A DNA stretch of 64,000 nucleotides from Segatella copri (GCF_949820605.1 NZ_CATKVU010000006.1:2429001-2493000); one strand, 5' to 3'; positions 26,929 through 35,462 are shown, numbered from the stretch's first letter. Made by a program: numbers and translations. Notes: generated from the sequence alone by a model not told the origin.

Positions 26929-27035
26929 TTTAGGAAACCTTTCCTTGCGAATTTGCCTCGGGCCGCTTTCAATATCATTTCCCGTATGTTGCTTTTGAGT
27001 GTCTGCATAAGTTAACTCCATATTTTTTTCGGATG

Positions 27036-27066
27036 CAAAATTACTAAAATCCAATCAGTTACGCAA
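27036..27066 (-). promoter_or_regulatory. Promoter of the interrupted tetR
   Basis: On the minus strand, TTG at 27064-27066 and TAATTTTG at 27036-27043 with a 20-nt spacer, ending 27 nt before the tetR ATG. Transcripts now run into the IS element. Confidence 0.65.
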
Positions 27067-27262
27067 TACCCATAAATAATGATTGAATACAAAGCATCTT
27101 ATCTCCAGCTATTTACATAGCGAAAAACATGCAACAATGAATGAATAGAGTTTTTGTTCAGCTACTATTGCTCGCGTCCCCTAATCATTTGTTGGTAATT
27201 TCGGCTTCACAAGAAAGATGTGCATCAGAATGTTCAGAACTTATAACCATTTGGCAGCATAA

Positions 27263-27855
27263 TCATAACCTCATGCCTCGTTTACGTTTCTTCTTCCTGC
27301 GAAGAATCTCCGCCATTTTCTGATTGGCTTCCGCATCGGCGGCGTTGTAGGAAGAACTGCCGTTCAGCAATCCTAATGAGCCGCTGAAAAACTCGCCGTG
27401 TCCAGTGGGGGACGGTAACGATGCATTGTGCGTTTCTGAAACATGGTGTTTTGTTTCTGATGCCAGTTCCATTCGCTCCTTGTATCTATTGCACTGCAAT
27501 GCCGCATTAATCTTGGAATAACTGAAACGCCTGTCCACTTTGGAGCCGTTGAAATGATAGCCGTTCTTGGTGAAGACCACGCCCTGTATTTCGTCCGTCT
27601 GCCCTTTGTGCTTGAACCGCACTTCCACGCCCTGCCGATTCAGGTTGGCGACAAGCACGTCCCAATTGCCGCACCTGCCGACCTCGGTTTTGAGGATGTC
27701 GTAAAGCTCGTACTTTATCCTGTCCGGCTCTTTCAGCCGCTCACGCTTGACGTTATCCTTGCCGTTTGCAATATGTAGTCCATGTTTCCGCGTAAGTTCC
27801 TTGCAGATACGGGTGCTACGCAACAGCTCGTTCCTGTCAGAAATGGTGTTTCCAC
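27263..27855 (-). pseudogene. C-terminal fragment of a Bacteroides-type relaxase/mobilization protein
   Basis: About 197 codons read from near 27855 to the stop at 27263, with no start codon of its own at the natural position. GNTISDRNELLRSTRICKEL, then LTRKHGLHIANGKDNVKRER and DVLVANLNRQGVEVRFKHKG are typical of the part following the catalytic domain in MobB/BmgA-like relaxases. The N-terminal catalytic region with the nicking Tyr and the His triad is absent. The fragment begins within a few bases of the integrase remnant, so a deletion joined the two. A Lys/Arg tail (RRKKKRKRGMRL) ends the protein. Confidence 0.75.
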
Positions 27856-28305
27856 AGTGGCGAACGCCCTCAGTTCTTTTTCCGTCAGGTACTCCCTTTC
27901 CTTGAAGTCCGGGTCCACATGGTATTGCGCGAACGGGTTGCGCGGTATCTTGCCGTTATAGTGGGCGGTCGTCACGATGTGCTTCAGCGGGATGGAGTAA
28001 ATCCATACGGAGGACTGTGCGAGCACCATTTCGGCGGTCACATACGCATCACGGTCAGAAATCCGCTGGTAGTGCTTGGCAATCTGCGCCTTGATGTTGT
28101 CAAGTGCGGCGTTCACCGCCTGTGCCTCCTTGCTCTTGCCTTTTGCGCGGTTGCCCTTGGCATCCCAAAGCGTCCTTTGGATGGCCTGCTTGCAGCTGAA
28201 CTGTGCGATAGTCCCGTTGATTGTCACTCGTCACATAATGGGCACAATTCCATTTTTCTCCTTACTTGCGTTCACGTAGAACACGGTCTTGAATGTCGCT
28301 CTCAT
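27856..28305 (-). pseudogene. Tyrosine integrase, N-terminal remnant with an early stop
   Basis: From the ATG at 28305 the frame reads MRATFKTVFYVNASKEKNGI then VPIM, a TGA at 28231-28233 (codon 25), then RVTINGTIAQFSCKQAIQRT and on to YLTEKELRAFATVE, where it meets relaxase sequence. The N-terminal arm-binding and SAM-like core-binding domains of Bacteroidetes phage-type integrases are recognisable. The catalytic R-H-R-Y domain is missing. The stop codon replaces an expected Gly (GGA to TGA). Doubly inactivated: nonsense mutation and 3' deletion. Confidence 0.8.
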
Positions 28306-28649
28306 ACTCGTTACTTTTATTTGGTGCAAAATTAATTTGTGAGAGCCGTAAAGCAGTAATCAAGGCTTGTGCAGAACACTGAAATACAAACTGTTGCGGA
28401 TAAATATGCTCCAAAGTCCGGGTAATGGTTTGGAAGTGCAACCGTTGCAATATTCTTCCCATGTCACGTATTTCGGGCTGTATGCCAACCGTCGCATTAT
28501 GGGGCAAATGTCACTGACCGTCAGATAAATACCCAAATTCGCTCATTTCTGCGTTTTTATCGAAGATTTTTATATAAAAAACCTTGCCACTTTCAATCTT
28601 ATTTTGTAATTTTGCACCCGTTAGTAATATCATTAATTCCAATAAAAAG
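28306..28649. other. Spacer at the right edge of the foreign block
   Basis: No gene is supported. It holds the leader of the broken integrase, the right copy of the 10-bp repeat CGAAGATTTT (28561-28570), and the promoter of the next chromosomal gene. An 81-codon minus-strand frame here shows no family resemblance and overlaps the integrase start. Confidence 0.55.
28584..28614 (+). promoter_or_regulatory. Promoter of the DUF5106-like gene
   Basis: TTG at 28584-28586 and TAATTTTG at 28607-28614, 20-nt spacer, 35 nt before the start codon. A near-ideal Bacteroidota promoter. Confidence 0.75.
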
Positions 28650-29459
28650 ATGATGGCAAGATTCATATTCCTCAGTTTCTTCATGCTGGTTGGAGGCTTA
28701 GCCCCAACCAAGGCTCAGAACAGTTTCCCATACCCTGCTCTGCCAGATAGTCTGCGCAGTGTAGAGCAACGCGCAACATACCTGAGTGAGCACTATTGGG
28801 ACAACTTCAGCTTTTCCGATACCCTGGAACTGGCAAACAAGGAGATGGCAGAACAGGGCTTTGTCAACTTCATCGACATTCTGGCACGTTTCGACCAGGA
28901 AATAGCCCAGAAGGGTATTGCGGCCTTTACAGCCAAAGCTTACCAGCAGAAGCCATCTAAAGAGAAGTTTGAAAACCTCATCGAGCATTATTATGAGAAC
29001 CCTGAGTCGCCCATGCGCAACGACAGGATATATGCCCTATTTCTGGAAGACATGGCTAAATCGCCATACTTTGATGAAACCGAGAAAGAAAGAATAGGAT
29101 TTAAACTGAAACAGGCAAGAAAGAACTTGCCTGGCACACAGGCTACCAACATCAGTTTTATGCTGGAAGACGGCAAGCCTCATCAGTTGAGCGATTACCG
29201 GGAAAAGAAGGTTATCTTATATTTCTACGATCCTGACTGCGAGAACTGCCACAAGATATCTGCATGGCTCGACAAACAGACAATACCAGCCGGCATCAGT
29301 CTGCTCCGCATCGTAGCAGATAACCGATTGAGCACGATTTACGGGCTCAAAGCCATGCCAACCATTTACCTGTTGGATAAAGAGAATAAGGTGATATTAA
29401 AAAACTGTACACCTGAACAGCTCATGGAAACGCTAAGGGGAAATGAAAACAACAGATAG
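28650..29459 (+). CDS. Secreted DUF5106 / thioredoxin-fold protein
   Basis: 269 aa from the first of two adjacent ATGs (28650, 28653). The upstream open frame covers the promoter and is not coding. A signal peptide covers residues 1-22 (MMARFIFLSFFMLVGGLAPT...). The helical DUF5106-like N-terminal region (YPALPDSLRSVEQRATYLSE, HYWDNFSF) leads to a thioredoxin-like domain from about residue 175, with DPDCENCHKIS as the CxxC redox motif and the cis-Pro segment GLKAMPTIYLLDKEN. It probably acts as a periplasmic thiol-disulphide or envelope redox protein; the partner is unknown. Single gene with its own promoter, sharing a bidirectional terminator with fba. Confidence 0.85.
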   Translation: MMARFIFLSFFMLVGGLAPTKAQNSFPYPALPDSLRSVEQRATYLSEHYWDNFSFSDTLELANKEMAEQGFVNFIDILARFDQEIAQKGIAAFTAKAYQQKPSKEKFENLIEHYYENPESPMRNDRIYALFLEDMAKSPYFDETEKERIGFKLKQARKNLPGTQATNISFMLEDGKPHQLSDYREKKVILYFYDPDCENCHKISAWLDKQTIPAGISLLRIVADNRLSTIYGLKAMPTIYLLDKENKVILKNCTPEQLMETLRGNENNR

Positions 29460-29487
29460 TATAATCGCGAAAAAAAGATAAAACAAA

Positions 29488-29520
29488 AGCGGGAACCCTT
29501 TCGGATTCCCGCTATTATTT
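29488..29520. terminator. Bidirectional terminator
   Basis: Stem AGCGGGAA / TTCCCGCT around a short loop, with A-rich sequence before and T-rich sequence after, between convergent genes. Confidence 0.8.
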
Positions 29521-29541
29521 TGTGTTGTAAAATCTCGAAGA

Positions 29542-30555
29542 TTAGTCGAGGTTAGCCAACTTGTTGTCAGAATGAAGAACATCCTTGATCTTGTGGCTAT
29601 AGAGGTCAACCATGTACTCACGAGCCTTACCGCAGTACTGACGTGGGTCGAAGTACTCTGGGTGAAGAGCCAATGTCTCACGAACACCTGCTGTGAAAGC
29701 AAGACGAGAGTCAGAGTCGATGTTGATCTTGCAAACAGCGCTCTCAGAAGCCTTAGTCAACTGCTCCTCTGGGATACCAACTGCATCTGGCAACTTGCCA
29801 CCGAACTTGTTGATGATATCAACATACTCCTGAGGAACTGAAGAAGAACCGTGGAGAACGATAGGGAAACCAGGAAGCTGCTTCTCAACTGCTGCCAATA
29901 CGTCGAATGCCAATGGAGGAGGAACGAGGTGACCAGTCTTAGGGTCACGTGTGCACTGCTCTGGCTTGAACTTGTAAGCACCGTGAGAAGTACCGATAGA
30001 GATAGCCAATGAATCAACACCTGTACGTGTAGCGAAATCTACAACCTCCTCAGGCTTTGTATAGTGAGACTCCTCAGCTACTACGTCATCCTCAACACCA
30101 GCGAGGACACCGAGCTCACCCTCTACAGTTACATCGAACTGATGAGCGTAATCAACAACCTTCTTTGTCAATGCGATGTTCTCCTCGTATGGAAGAGCAG
30201 AACCGTCGATCATTACAGAAGAGAAACCGAAGTCTACACAGCTCTTACATGTCTCGAAACTATCACCGTGATCGAGGTGAAGCACGATCTCAGGATGGTT
30301 GCAACCCAACTCCTTAGCATACTCTACAGCACCCTCAGCCAAGTAGCGGAGCAATGTAGGGTTAGCATACTTACGAGCACCCTTAGAAACCTGAAGGATA
30401 ACTGGTGACTTCAAGTTTGAAGAAGCCTGGATGATAGCCTGGAGCTGCTCCAAGTTATTGAAGTTGAAAGCAGGAACGGCCCAACCGCCCTTGATAGCTC
30501 TTGCGAACATCTCCTTAGTGTTCACAAGACCGATTTTCTTGTAATCTACTGCCAT
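29542..30555 (-). CDS. fba: Class II fructose-1,6-bisphosphate aldolase
   Basis: 337 aa. The zinc and substrate motifs of class II aldolases are present: AVPAFNFNNLEQLQAII, HLDHGD at 93-98, SSVMIDGSALPYEENI, TVEGELGVLAGVED, SIGTSHGAYKF and IVLHGSSSVP. It cleaves fructose-1,6-bisphosphate to DHAP and GAP in glycolysis and acts in reverse in gluconeogenesis. The N-terminal MAVDYKKIGLVNTKEMFARA is typical of the longer class II type. It stands alone with a strong promoter 93 nt upstream; codon use is highly biased, as in well-expressed genes. Confidence 0.96.
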   Translation of the reverse strand: MAVDYKKIGLVNTKEMFARAIKGGWAVPAFNFNNLEQLQAIIQASSNLKSPVILQVSKGARKYANPTLLRYLAEGAVEYAKELGCNHPEIVLHLDHGDSFETCKSCVDFGFSSVMIDGSALPYEENIALTKKVVDYAHQFDVTVEGELGVLAGVEDDVVAEESHYTKPEEVVDFATRTGVDSLAISIGTSHGAYKFKPEQCTRDPKTGHLVPPPLAFDVLAAVEKQLPGFPIVLHGSSSVPQEYVDIINKFGGKLPDAVGIPEEQLTKASESAVCKINIDSDSRLAFTAGVRETLALHPEYFDPRQYCGKAREYMVDLYSHKIKDVLHSDNKLANLD

Positions 30556-30647
30556 AATTTTACTTAATTTATTGTTTAATGAAACATTCTTTTCTTTCTT
30601 ATATATAATAAGGTGTAGAACTTATGAGGCTCTTTCCTTACCGAGTG

Positions 30648-30677
30648 CAAATTTACCTTTTTCTTTTGAGACAACAA
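30648..30677 (-). promoter_or_regulatory. fba promoter
   Basis: On the minus strand TTG at 30675-30677 and TAAATTTG at 30648-30655 with a 19-nt spacer, 92 nt before the ATG. Confidence 0.7.
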
Positions 30678-30817
30678 AATGATAATTCGATTTTTCGTGT
30701 TGCAATCGAGTTAAAAAAGTTAATTCCGCACCTATACCCTACAAAACACAAAGCTTTTGCTAAACGCAGTTAGCAATTTAACATCTTTATATTTACATTT
30801 TTCTACCCAACCGCCAG

Positions 30818-32044
30818 TTACTTCTTGGCAAGTTTATATTCACGAGCCGCATAAGCCAGAACGATGACAAATCCTACGAGCGGTACCAGGAAAGGAAGCG
30901 TGAAATGAGTACGGTCGGCGATGAGTCCCATCAACAGGAAACCGCAACCTCCGATTGGCGTCATCATCAGAAGCGAAGAGGCTGTCTTGGTAAGGTTGCC
31001 CAAACCCGTGAGGGCGATACTGAAGATGGTAGGAAACATGATGGCCTCGAACATATAGTTGCAAAGCAGGGCTACCAGCGATAGCTTACCCAGATTCGAC
31101 AGGACTAAAAGTATACAGACAACACACCCCACAGCGCAGATCAGCAACATCGTTGTTGCCTTGATTCGGCGCATAATCCAGGAACCGAGAAATCTGCCTA
31201 CCATAAAGAATGCCAGCGCACAAGTCAGGGCTACGGAAGCCGTGCGGTCGTCCATCCATTTCATGCCCGTAACGAAATTGATGAAGTAGGAATTGATTGA
31301 AATCTCTGCCACTTCATAGCTCAGCAAAGCCAGAAGTCCAAACACAAACATCTTGTGATGGGAAAAGAGTTTGCTGATATTAGAACCGGCTGCCTCATCT
31401 TCTGCTGTTGCCACATGACTGATTTCCGGTAAATCTACACGCGAGAAGACCAGAGCTATCACCAAAACCAGAATACCCAGAATGGTATAAGGCACCACCA
31501 CATTACCGCCCTCTTTGGTCTGATTAAACAGGAACTGACCGATGCAAAGTGTGGCGAAAATGCCCCCCAATCCATTAAACGACTGCGATAAGTTCAGTCG
31601 GCTGGTAGCTGTTTCCTTGGCACCCAGTTCGGTAACATAGGGATTGGCGGCTGTTTCCAGGAACACCAAACCGCACCCGATAATGAAAAGGCAGAGCAGG
31701 AATGCAGAGAAACTGCCCACCGCAGCACCCGGGATAAAGAGCAAGGCGCCAATACCAAAGAGGAGCAGACCGAAGACTACTCCACGGCGATAACCATACC
31801 GGTTGATAAAGAAGCCAGCAGGTATTGCCATCAGGAAATAACCCAGATAGGTGGTAACCTGAATAAGGGCGGAATGAGTAATACTGATGTGCAGCGCATT
31901 CTGGAAGTGCTTGTTGAGCACATCCAGAATGGCACGAGCGAAGCCCCACAAAAAGAAGAGCGACGTAATGAGAATGAACGGGACAAGATATCTCCTGTCG
32001 GTTGTCTGATTTGTTTCTGTCTGTTGTTCTGTTAACATTTTCAT
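30818..32044 (-). CDS. MFS sugar permease of the FucP / glucose-galactose transporter type
   Basis: 408 aa with 12 predicted membrane helices. Family motifs include FILITSLFFLWGFARAILDVLNKHF, FLMAIPAGFFINRYGYRRGV, and GCGLVFLETAANPYVTELG (shown in part), characteristic of FucP/GluP proton-sugar symporters. It would import a monosaccharide such as fucose, glucose or galactose across the inner membrane; the substrate is not decided. The start may be Met1 or Met3. A single gene with a well-formed promoter, lying 262 nt upstream of fba on the same strand. A 21-bp repeat array lies just beyond its promoter. Confidence 0.9.
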   Translation of the reverse strand: MKMLTEQQTETNQTTDRRYLVPFILITSLFFLWGFARAILDVLNKHFQNALHISITHSALIQVTTYLGYFLMAIPAGFFINRYGYRRGVVFGLLLFGIGALLFIPGAAVGSFSAFLLCLFIIGCGLVFLETAANPYVTELGAKETATSRLNLSQSFNGLGGIFATLCIGQFLFNQTKEGGNVVVPYTILGILVLVIALVFSRVDLPEISHVATAEDEAAGSNISKLFSHHKMFVFGLLALLSYEVAEISINSYFINFVTGMKWMDDRTASVALTCALAFFMVGRFLGSWIMRRIKATTMLLICAVGCVVCILLVLSNLGKLSLVALLCNYMFEAIMFPTIFSIALTGLGNLTKTASSLLMMTPIGGCGFLLMGLIADRTHFTLPFLVPLVGFVIVLAYAAREYKLAKK

Positions 32045-32067
32045 AAGGCATTCATTTTAGATGGGAA

Positions 32068-32098
32068 CAAAGGTAAGGCTTTTCGATGGAAATTCCAA
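32068..32098 (-). promoter_or_regulatory. Promoter of the MFS permease gene
   Basis: On the minus strand TTG at 32096-32098 and TACCTTTG at 32068-32075 with a 20-nt spacer, 24 nt before the start codon. Confidence 0.7.
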
Positions 32099-32164
32099 AC
32101 ATTCCCAGTATTATTTGTTGTTTATATCAAATAAAATTGTCTTTACTATCAGATGAAATCTCCG

Positions 32165-32248
32165 TTCATCGACGTTGAACGGCGGTTCAACGTCTTTGAA
32201 CGGCGGTTCAACGTCGATGAACGGACATTCAACGTCGATGAACGAAGA
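32165..32248. repeat. Four tandem 21-bp units, also self-complementary
   Basis: Units start at 32165, 32186, 32207 and 32228 with consensus TTCAACGTCGATGAACGGCG plus one base. The first unit starts TTCATCGACGTTGAA, the exact reverse complement of TTCAACGTCGATGAA in units 3 and 4, so the array can fold into a hairpin or bind a protein as inverted sites. It lies between the MFS promoter and the end of the neighbouring PPDK_N gene, in no supported ORF. Confidence 0.85.
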
Positions 32249-32323
32249 TTTTATTCTACTGTAAATACATCTTTAACTAGAAATAGAACGTTTCTGATGT
32301 CTATTCAAAGACAACTCTTCCCG

Positions 32324-35300
32324 TCATTCCTTCGGAATCAAGACGGCTCCTTCCTGCTTCTTTCCATCCATCAGAATTCTCATCGGGTGCTCAAAGCGCA
32401 CATGACGGACATATTGCGTCTCCTCTACAGCCGGCATTGCATCCAGGATTTCCTTATTTACGAAGCCGCCTTCACCTGTATTTGTATCTACCGTAAAGTA
32501 TCCCACGCCAAAAGAGGTGAGGTTCTGGAAGAAGTGAGTACCCTGACTAGGATCGATATTGTAATTCTTCAGAGCCACCTCTACGATAACCCGGGCTGCG
32601 CTGATATGCGGCCATTTTACAGGTACACCCAGATAATGGTCGCTGGAGCCCCAACGGCCAGGACCTATCAGCACATAGTTCTTGCCGTCAGCAAGGAACT
32701 TGCGGTTGATTCGTTCTATATCATCGGCTACATAAAAATTATTCATCGCAGAGAAGTGGTCATCATACTTCACATAAACCACATCAACCACATCTTCGCT
32801 GATGCCATGCCCCAGCGAATTGTGCGAACGCAACAGGCAGTCGGAATCAGGGATAGCCTTCACATCTTCATCAAGCATCTCCTTGGCATCAACGATAGGA
32901 CGAATCTGAAGAAGATAGAATTCGCAGCTCCTGTCATTATTGATATTGCAGGCAAACTCTATCTCCACAGGTCTGCGCATAGCCCCTGCTCCATACTTCA
33001 TCGACATCTGCAGTATCTCTGGCAAAGGCACCACTCCATGCTGGAGCACACTTGAGAAGGTTATCAGTTTGCGGCCATTCTCATAGACCCCATCATTGAT
33101 GACCTGATCGTACGGATCGAAAGTAGATGCGATATAGGTAAGACTCTGGTCTTCTACGGCATCCTTCACCCGAAGTTTAAGAATATTAAAGCCATCATCC
33201 ACCTTGAAATCATTGCCCACATGCTTCATATCCAGCGCATAGAACTGGGTCTGGGTGTCGCGCAGAGCCAGCTCGGTTTCCGATGTCTGGAGCACCTGAT
33301 TCGGATGGTAAGGACAAACACGAAGGGTCTGACCTCCATCTACGATATATTTACCCAAGCCCAAGGCAAGACTGGCTATACCCTCTTCAGCCTCTTCATC
33401 ACCTATCGGATAATAATTGAGCGAACGGAGCACACCGCTCATGGTAGGATAAAACCTTGTACCATAGTCTTTACCCACAACCTGCTGCAAGATAACAGCC
33501 ATCTTTTCCTGATCGATGACATTGCTCGTTGCGGTCATGTAAGCCTTCGAATCGCGATAGAACACAGAAGCATAGACTCCCTTGATGGCACAGGCCAGCA
33601 TCTGCAGCATCTGATACTTATCTTCCAGATATGGAATCATATAGGTAGAATAGATACCGGCAAACGGCTGATAGTGGGCATCTTCGAGCAGCGAACTTGA
33701 ACGGATTGCGATAGGACTCCTGGTTGCCTCAAAGAAGGTGAAGAAGTCGGCTATCAGCGAATCGGGCAGCTGGGCATGCAGGAAGTGCTTCAGAATCTCA
33801 TCGTCGCTAGCATCACTCAAAGCTATCGGATAGAGATTGTTGCTCATCATGAACTCGTCGAAGATATCGGTACAGAGCACCACGGTCTTCGGAATCTGCA
33901 CGGTGACATTCTCATACTGGTTGAACTCAGGATGGCGCTTGATGATGTTGTCGAGGAAGGCTAGCCCTCTACCCTTTCCCCCCAGGGAGCCTTCTCCGAT
34001 ACGGGCAAAGTGGGCATACTTGTCAAACTTCATGCGGTCGAAAACAGCCACTACACCGATGTTTTTCATGTGACGATACTGCACGATGGCATCGAAGATA
34101 ATCTGTCTGTGAGCATCCACATCCTGTAATTTCTCCCAGGTAACATGCTTCAGAAAAGCAGATACAGGGAAGATGGCACGAGCACAAAGCCAACGGCTCA
34201 TGTGGTTGCGGCTGATATGATAGAGCATGGAATCGTTAGGAATATTGAAGATGTTATCCTGCAATTCCTTCAAACTATGAATGCGCATAATCTCCTCATG
34301 GGTCTCAGGATCACGGAATATGAAATCGCCAAAGCCCATGTGCTCTTCCATCAGACGACGAAGATCTACGCTCATCTTCTTCGAGTTCTTGTCAACAAAG
34401 CGGAAACCTTCTGCCTCTGCCTTCGCACGGTTCTCACTTTCAGAACTTTCTATGATAAGCGGAACGAAAGGATCGTTCTTCCTGATATAACGGAAGAGTT
34501 GCAAACCTGCATCTGGACACTTCTCGCGACCGAAAGTATCCGTACGATGCTTAGGCTTTACTTCAGGCATCACCTCATTACCAAAAGCTTTGGCAGCACT
34601 CTTTAACGGGAAACGTGCATCGCTGATTACACCCAACGTGTTATCAGAATACTTATCATACAGTTTCTGGGCTTCCTCGTAAGTACGAGCCAAGACCACC
34701 TTAGGACGGCCACGCATACGCATGGTAGCCGCATGCCGGTTCAGAGCCTCCTTAGAAAAGTTCTTACTCTGCTCCAATATATAATTATAGAGATTAGGCA
34801 ATATAGAACTATAGAAACGGATAGAATCTTCTACCAACAGAATCATCTGCACGCCTGCTTCCTGTATGTCATGTTCAAGATTCATCTTATCCTCTATCAG
34901 CTTGATGATAGAAAGAATAAGATTGGTGTTGCCAAGCCAGCAGAAGACATAATCGAAGATACTCAAGTCTTCATTCTGCATACGCTTGGTGATACCATGA
35001 GAGAAAGGCGTAAGAACAACACAATGGATATTGGGAAACTTACCCTTGATGTCGCGCGCTACGTCGAAGGCATCATTGTCAGCATTGCCAGGCATGCAAA
35101 TCACCAGATCAATGACGGTAGAACGCAGCACAGCAGCAGCCTCTTCGGTAGTAGAAACTTGAGTAAAGGTTGGCGGATAGCGAAGACCCAGCTCCATATA
35201 TTCATTATATATCTTCTCTTCTATACGTCCATCATCTTCAAGCATGAACGCATCGTAAGGATTGGCTACAATCAGTACATTGTAGATACGGCGCATCATC

Positions 35301-35365
35301 AGATTCACAAACGATACGTCTTTCAAGTAGAATTTATTCCACTCCTGAGGTATATTATTTTCCAT
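32324..35365 (-). CDS. Receiver-like domains fused to a PEP/pyruvate-binding (PPDK_N) ATP-grasp domain
   Basis: 1013 aa from the ATG at 35365; the frame is open to 35428, but a promoter box lies at 35386-35393. Residues about 25-165 resemble a receiver fold (YNVLIVANPYDAFMLEDD, DLVICMPGNADNDAF). Residues about 175-370 are a second receiver-like unit (MILLVEDSIRFY, GVISDARFP, VPLIIESSESE). From about 450 an ATP-grasp PPDK_N region follows (IGEGSLGGKGRGLAFLDNII, SPIAIRSSSLLEDAHYQPFA, EFYLLQIRPIVD). The phosphohistidine and PEP-binding barrel domains of PEP synthase or PPDK are absent. It may be a signal-controlled phosphotransferase with a separate target (inference). Function not established. 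Confidence 0.8.
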   Translation of the reverse strand: MENNIPQEWNKFYLKDVSFVNLMMRRIYNVLIVANPYDAFMLEDDGRIEEKIYNEYMELGLRYPPTFTQVSTTEEAAAVLRSTVIDLVICMPGNADNDAFDVARDIKGKFPNIHCVVLTPFSHGITKRMQNEDLSIFDYVFCWLGNTNLILSIIKLIEDKMNLEHDIQEAGVQMILLVEDSIRFYSSILPNLYNYILEQSKNFSKEALNRHAATMRMRGRPKVVLARTYEEAQKLYDKYSDNTLGVISDARFPLKSAAKAFGNEVMPEVKPKHRTDTFGREKCPDAGLQLFRYIRKNDPFVPLIIESSESENRAKAEAEGFRFVDKNSKKMSVDLRRLMEEHMGFGDFIFRDPETHEEIMRIHSLKELQDNIFNIPNDSMLYHISRNHMSRWLCARAIFPVSAFLKHVTWEKLQDVDAHRQIIFDAIVQYRHMKNIGVVAVFDRMKFDKYAHFARIGEGSLGGKGRGLAFLDNIIKRHPEFNQYENVTVQIPKTVVLCTDIFDEFMMSNNLYPIALSDASDDEILKHFLHAQLPDSLIADFFTFFEATRSPIAIRSSSLLEDAHYQPFAGIYSTYMIPYLEDKYQMLQMLACAIKGVYASVFYRDSKAYMTATSNVIDQEKMAVILQQVVGKDYGTRFYPTMSGVLRSLNYYPIGDEEAEEGIASLALGLGKYIVDGGQTLRVCPYHPNQVLQTSETELALRDTQTQFYALDMKHVGNDFKVDDGFNILKLRVKDAVEDQSLTYIASTFDPYDQVINDGVYENGRKLITFSSVLQHGVVPLPEILQMSMKYGAGAMRRPVEIEFACNINNDRSCEFYLLQIRPIVDAKEMLDEDVKAIPDSDCLLRSHNSLGHGISEDVVDVVYVKYDDHFSAMNNFYVADDIERINRKFLADGKNYVLIGPGRWGSSDHYLGVPVKWPHISAARVIVEVALKNYNIDPSQGTHFFQNLTSFGVGYFTVDTNTGEGGFVNKEILDAMPAVEETQYVRHVRFEHPMRILMDGKKQEGAVLIPKE

Positions 35366-35385
35366 AAATGAAGTTAAAGTTTGTG

Positions 35386-35393
35386 CAAAGATA
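35386..35393 (-). promoter_or_regulatory. -7 box of the PPDK_N fusion gene
   Basis: TATCTTTG followed by C on the minus strand, 20 nt before the ATG at 35365. It supports the shorter start. Confidence 0.6.
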
Positions 35394-35412
35394 CTGATTT
35401 TCTGAGATTTAC

Positions 35413-35443
35413 TTGCATCTTTCAGCATTTTTTTTTATATTTG
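35413..35443 (+). promoter_or_regulatory. Promoter of rlpA
   Basis: TTG at 35413-35415 and TATATTTG at 35436-35443 with a 20-nt spacer, 19 nt before the ATG at 35463. Confidence 0.7.
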
Positions 35444-35462
35444 TGCCATAAAATATGAAGAT

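Larger units (their letters stand above)
24786..27008 (-). pseudogene. tetR-family regulator interrupted by an IS1380-family element
   Basis: The N-terminal part is read from the ATG at 27008 (MQTLKSNIREMILKAARGKF...RKGFLK). The rest runs from 25332 to the stop at 24786 (TSMRDIADAAGMGVGNVYNY, then a ligand-binding domain ending NIYETEV). Removing 25333-26928 joins the parts in frame into 208 codons plus stop, the usual TetR length. The HTH is cut between helix 1 and helix 2, so neither fragment should bind DNA. The downstream fragment can still be read from an in-frame TTG at 25343 or a later ATG, giving at most 185 aa. The intact protein would have regulated the ABC operon just downstream. 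Confidence 0.9.
20321..28570. mobile_element. Relic of a mobilizable element carrying an ABC exporter operon
   Basis: This block appears visibly richer in G+C than the flanks. It contains the exporter operon, its broken tetR, a relaxase C-terminal fragment and a tyrosine-integrase remnant. A 10-bp direct repeat CGAAGATTTT occurs at 20321-20330 and 28561-28570, exactly where the AT-rich chromosomal flanks resume. It may mark the old attachment site; the repeat is short, so the ends are tentative. Both mobility genes are broken, so the element should be immobile by itself. Confidence 0.5.

Noticed and set aside
28262..28507. 81-codon minus-strand frame beginning MPHNATVGIQPEIRDMGRIL
   Set aside because: It overlaps the integrase start in another frame, covers a leader region, and shows no recognisable family or ribosome-binding site.
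32153..33055. 300-codon plus-strand frame with the repeated peptide ERRFNVDERTFNV
   Set aside because: Most of it is antisense to the PPDK_N fusion gene. The peptide repeat only reflects the 21-bp DNA repeat.
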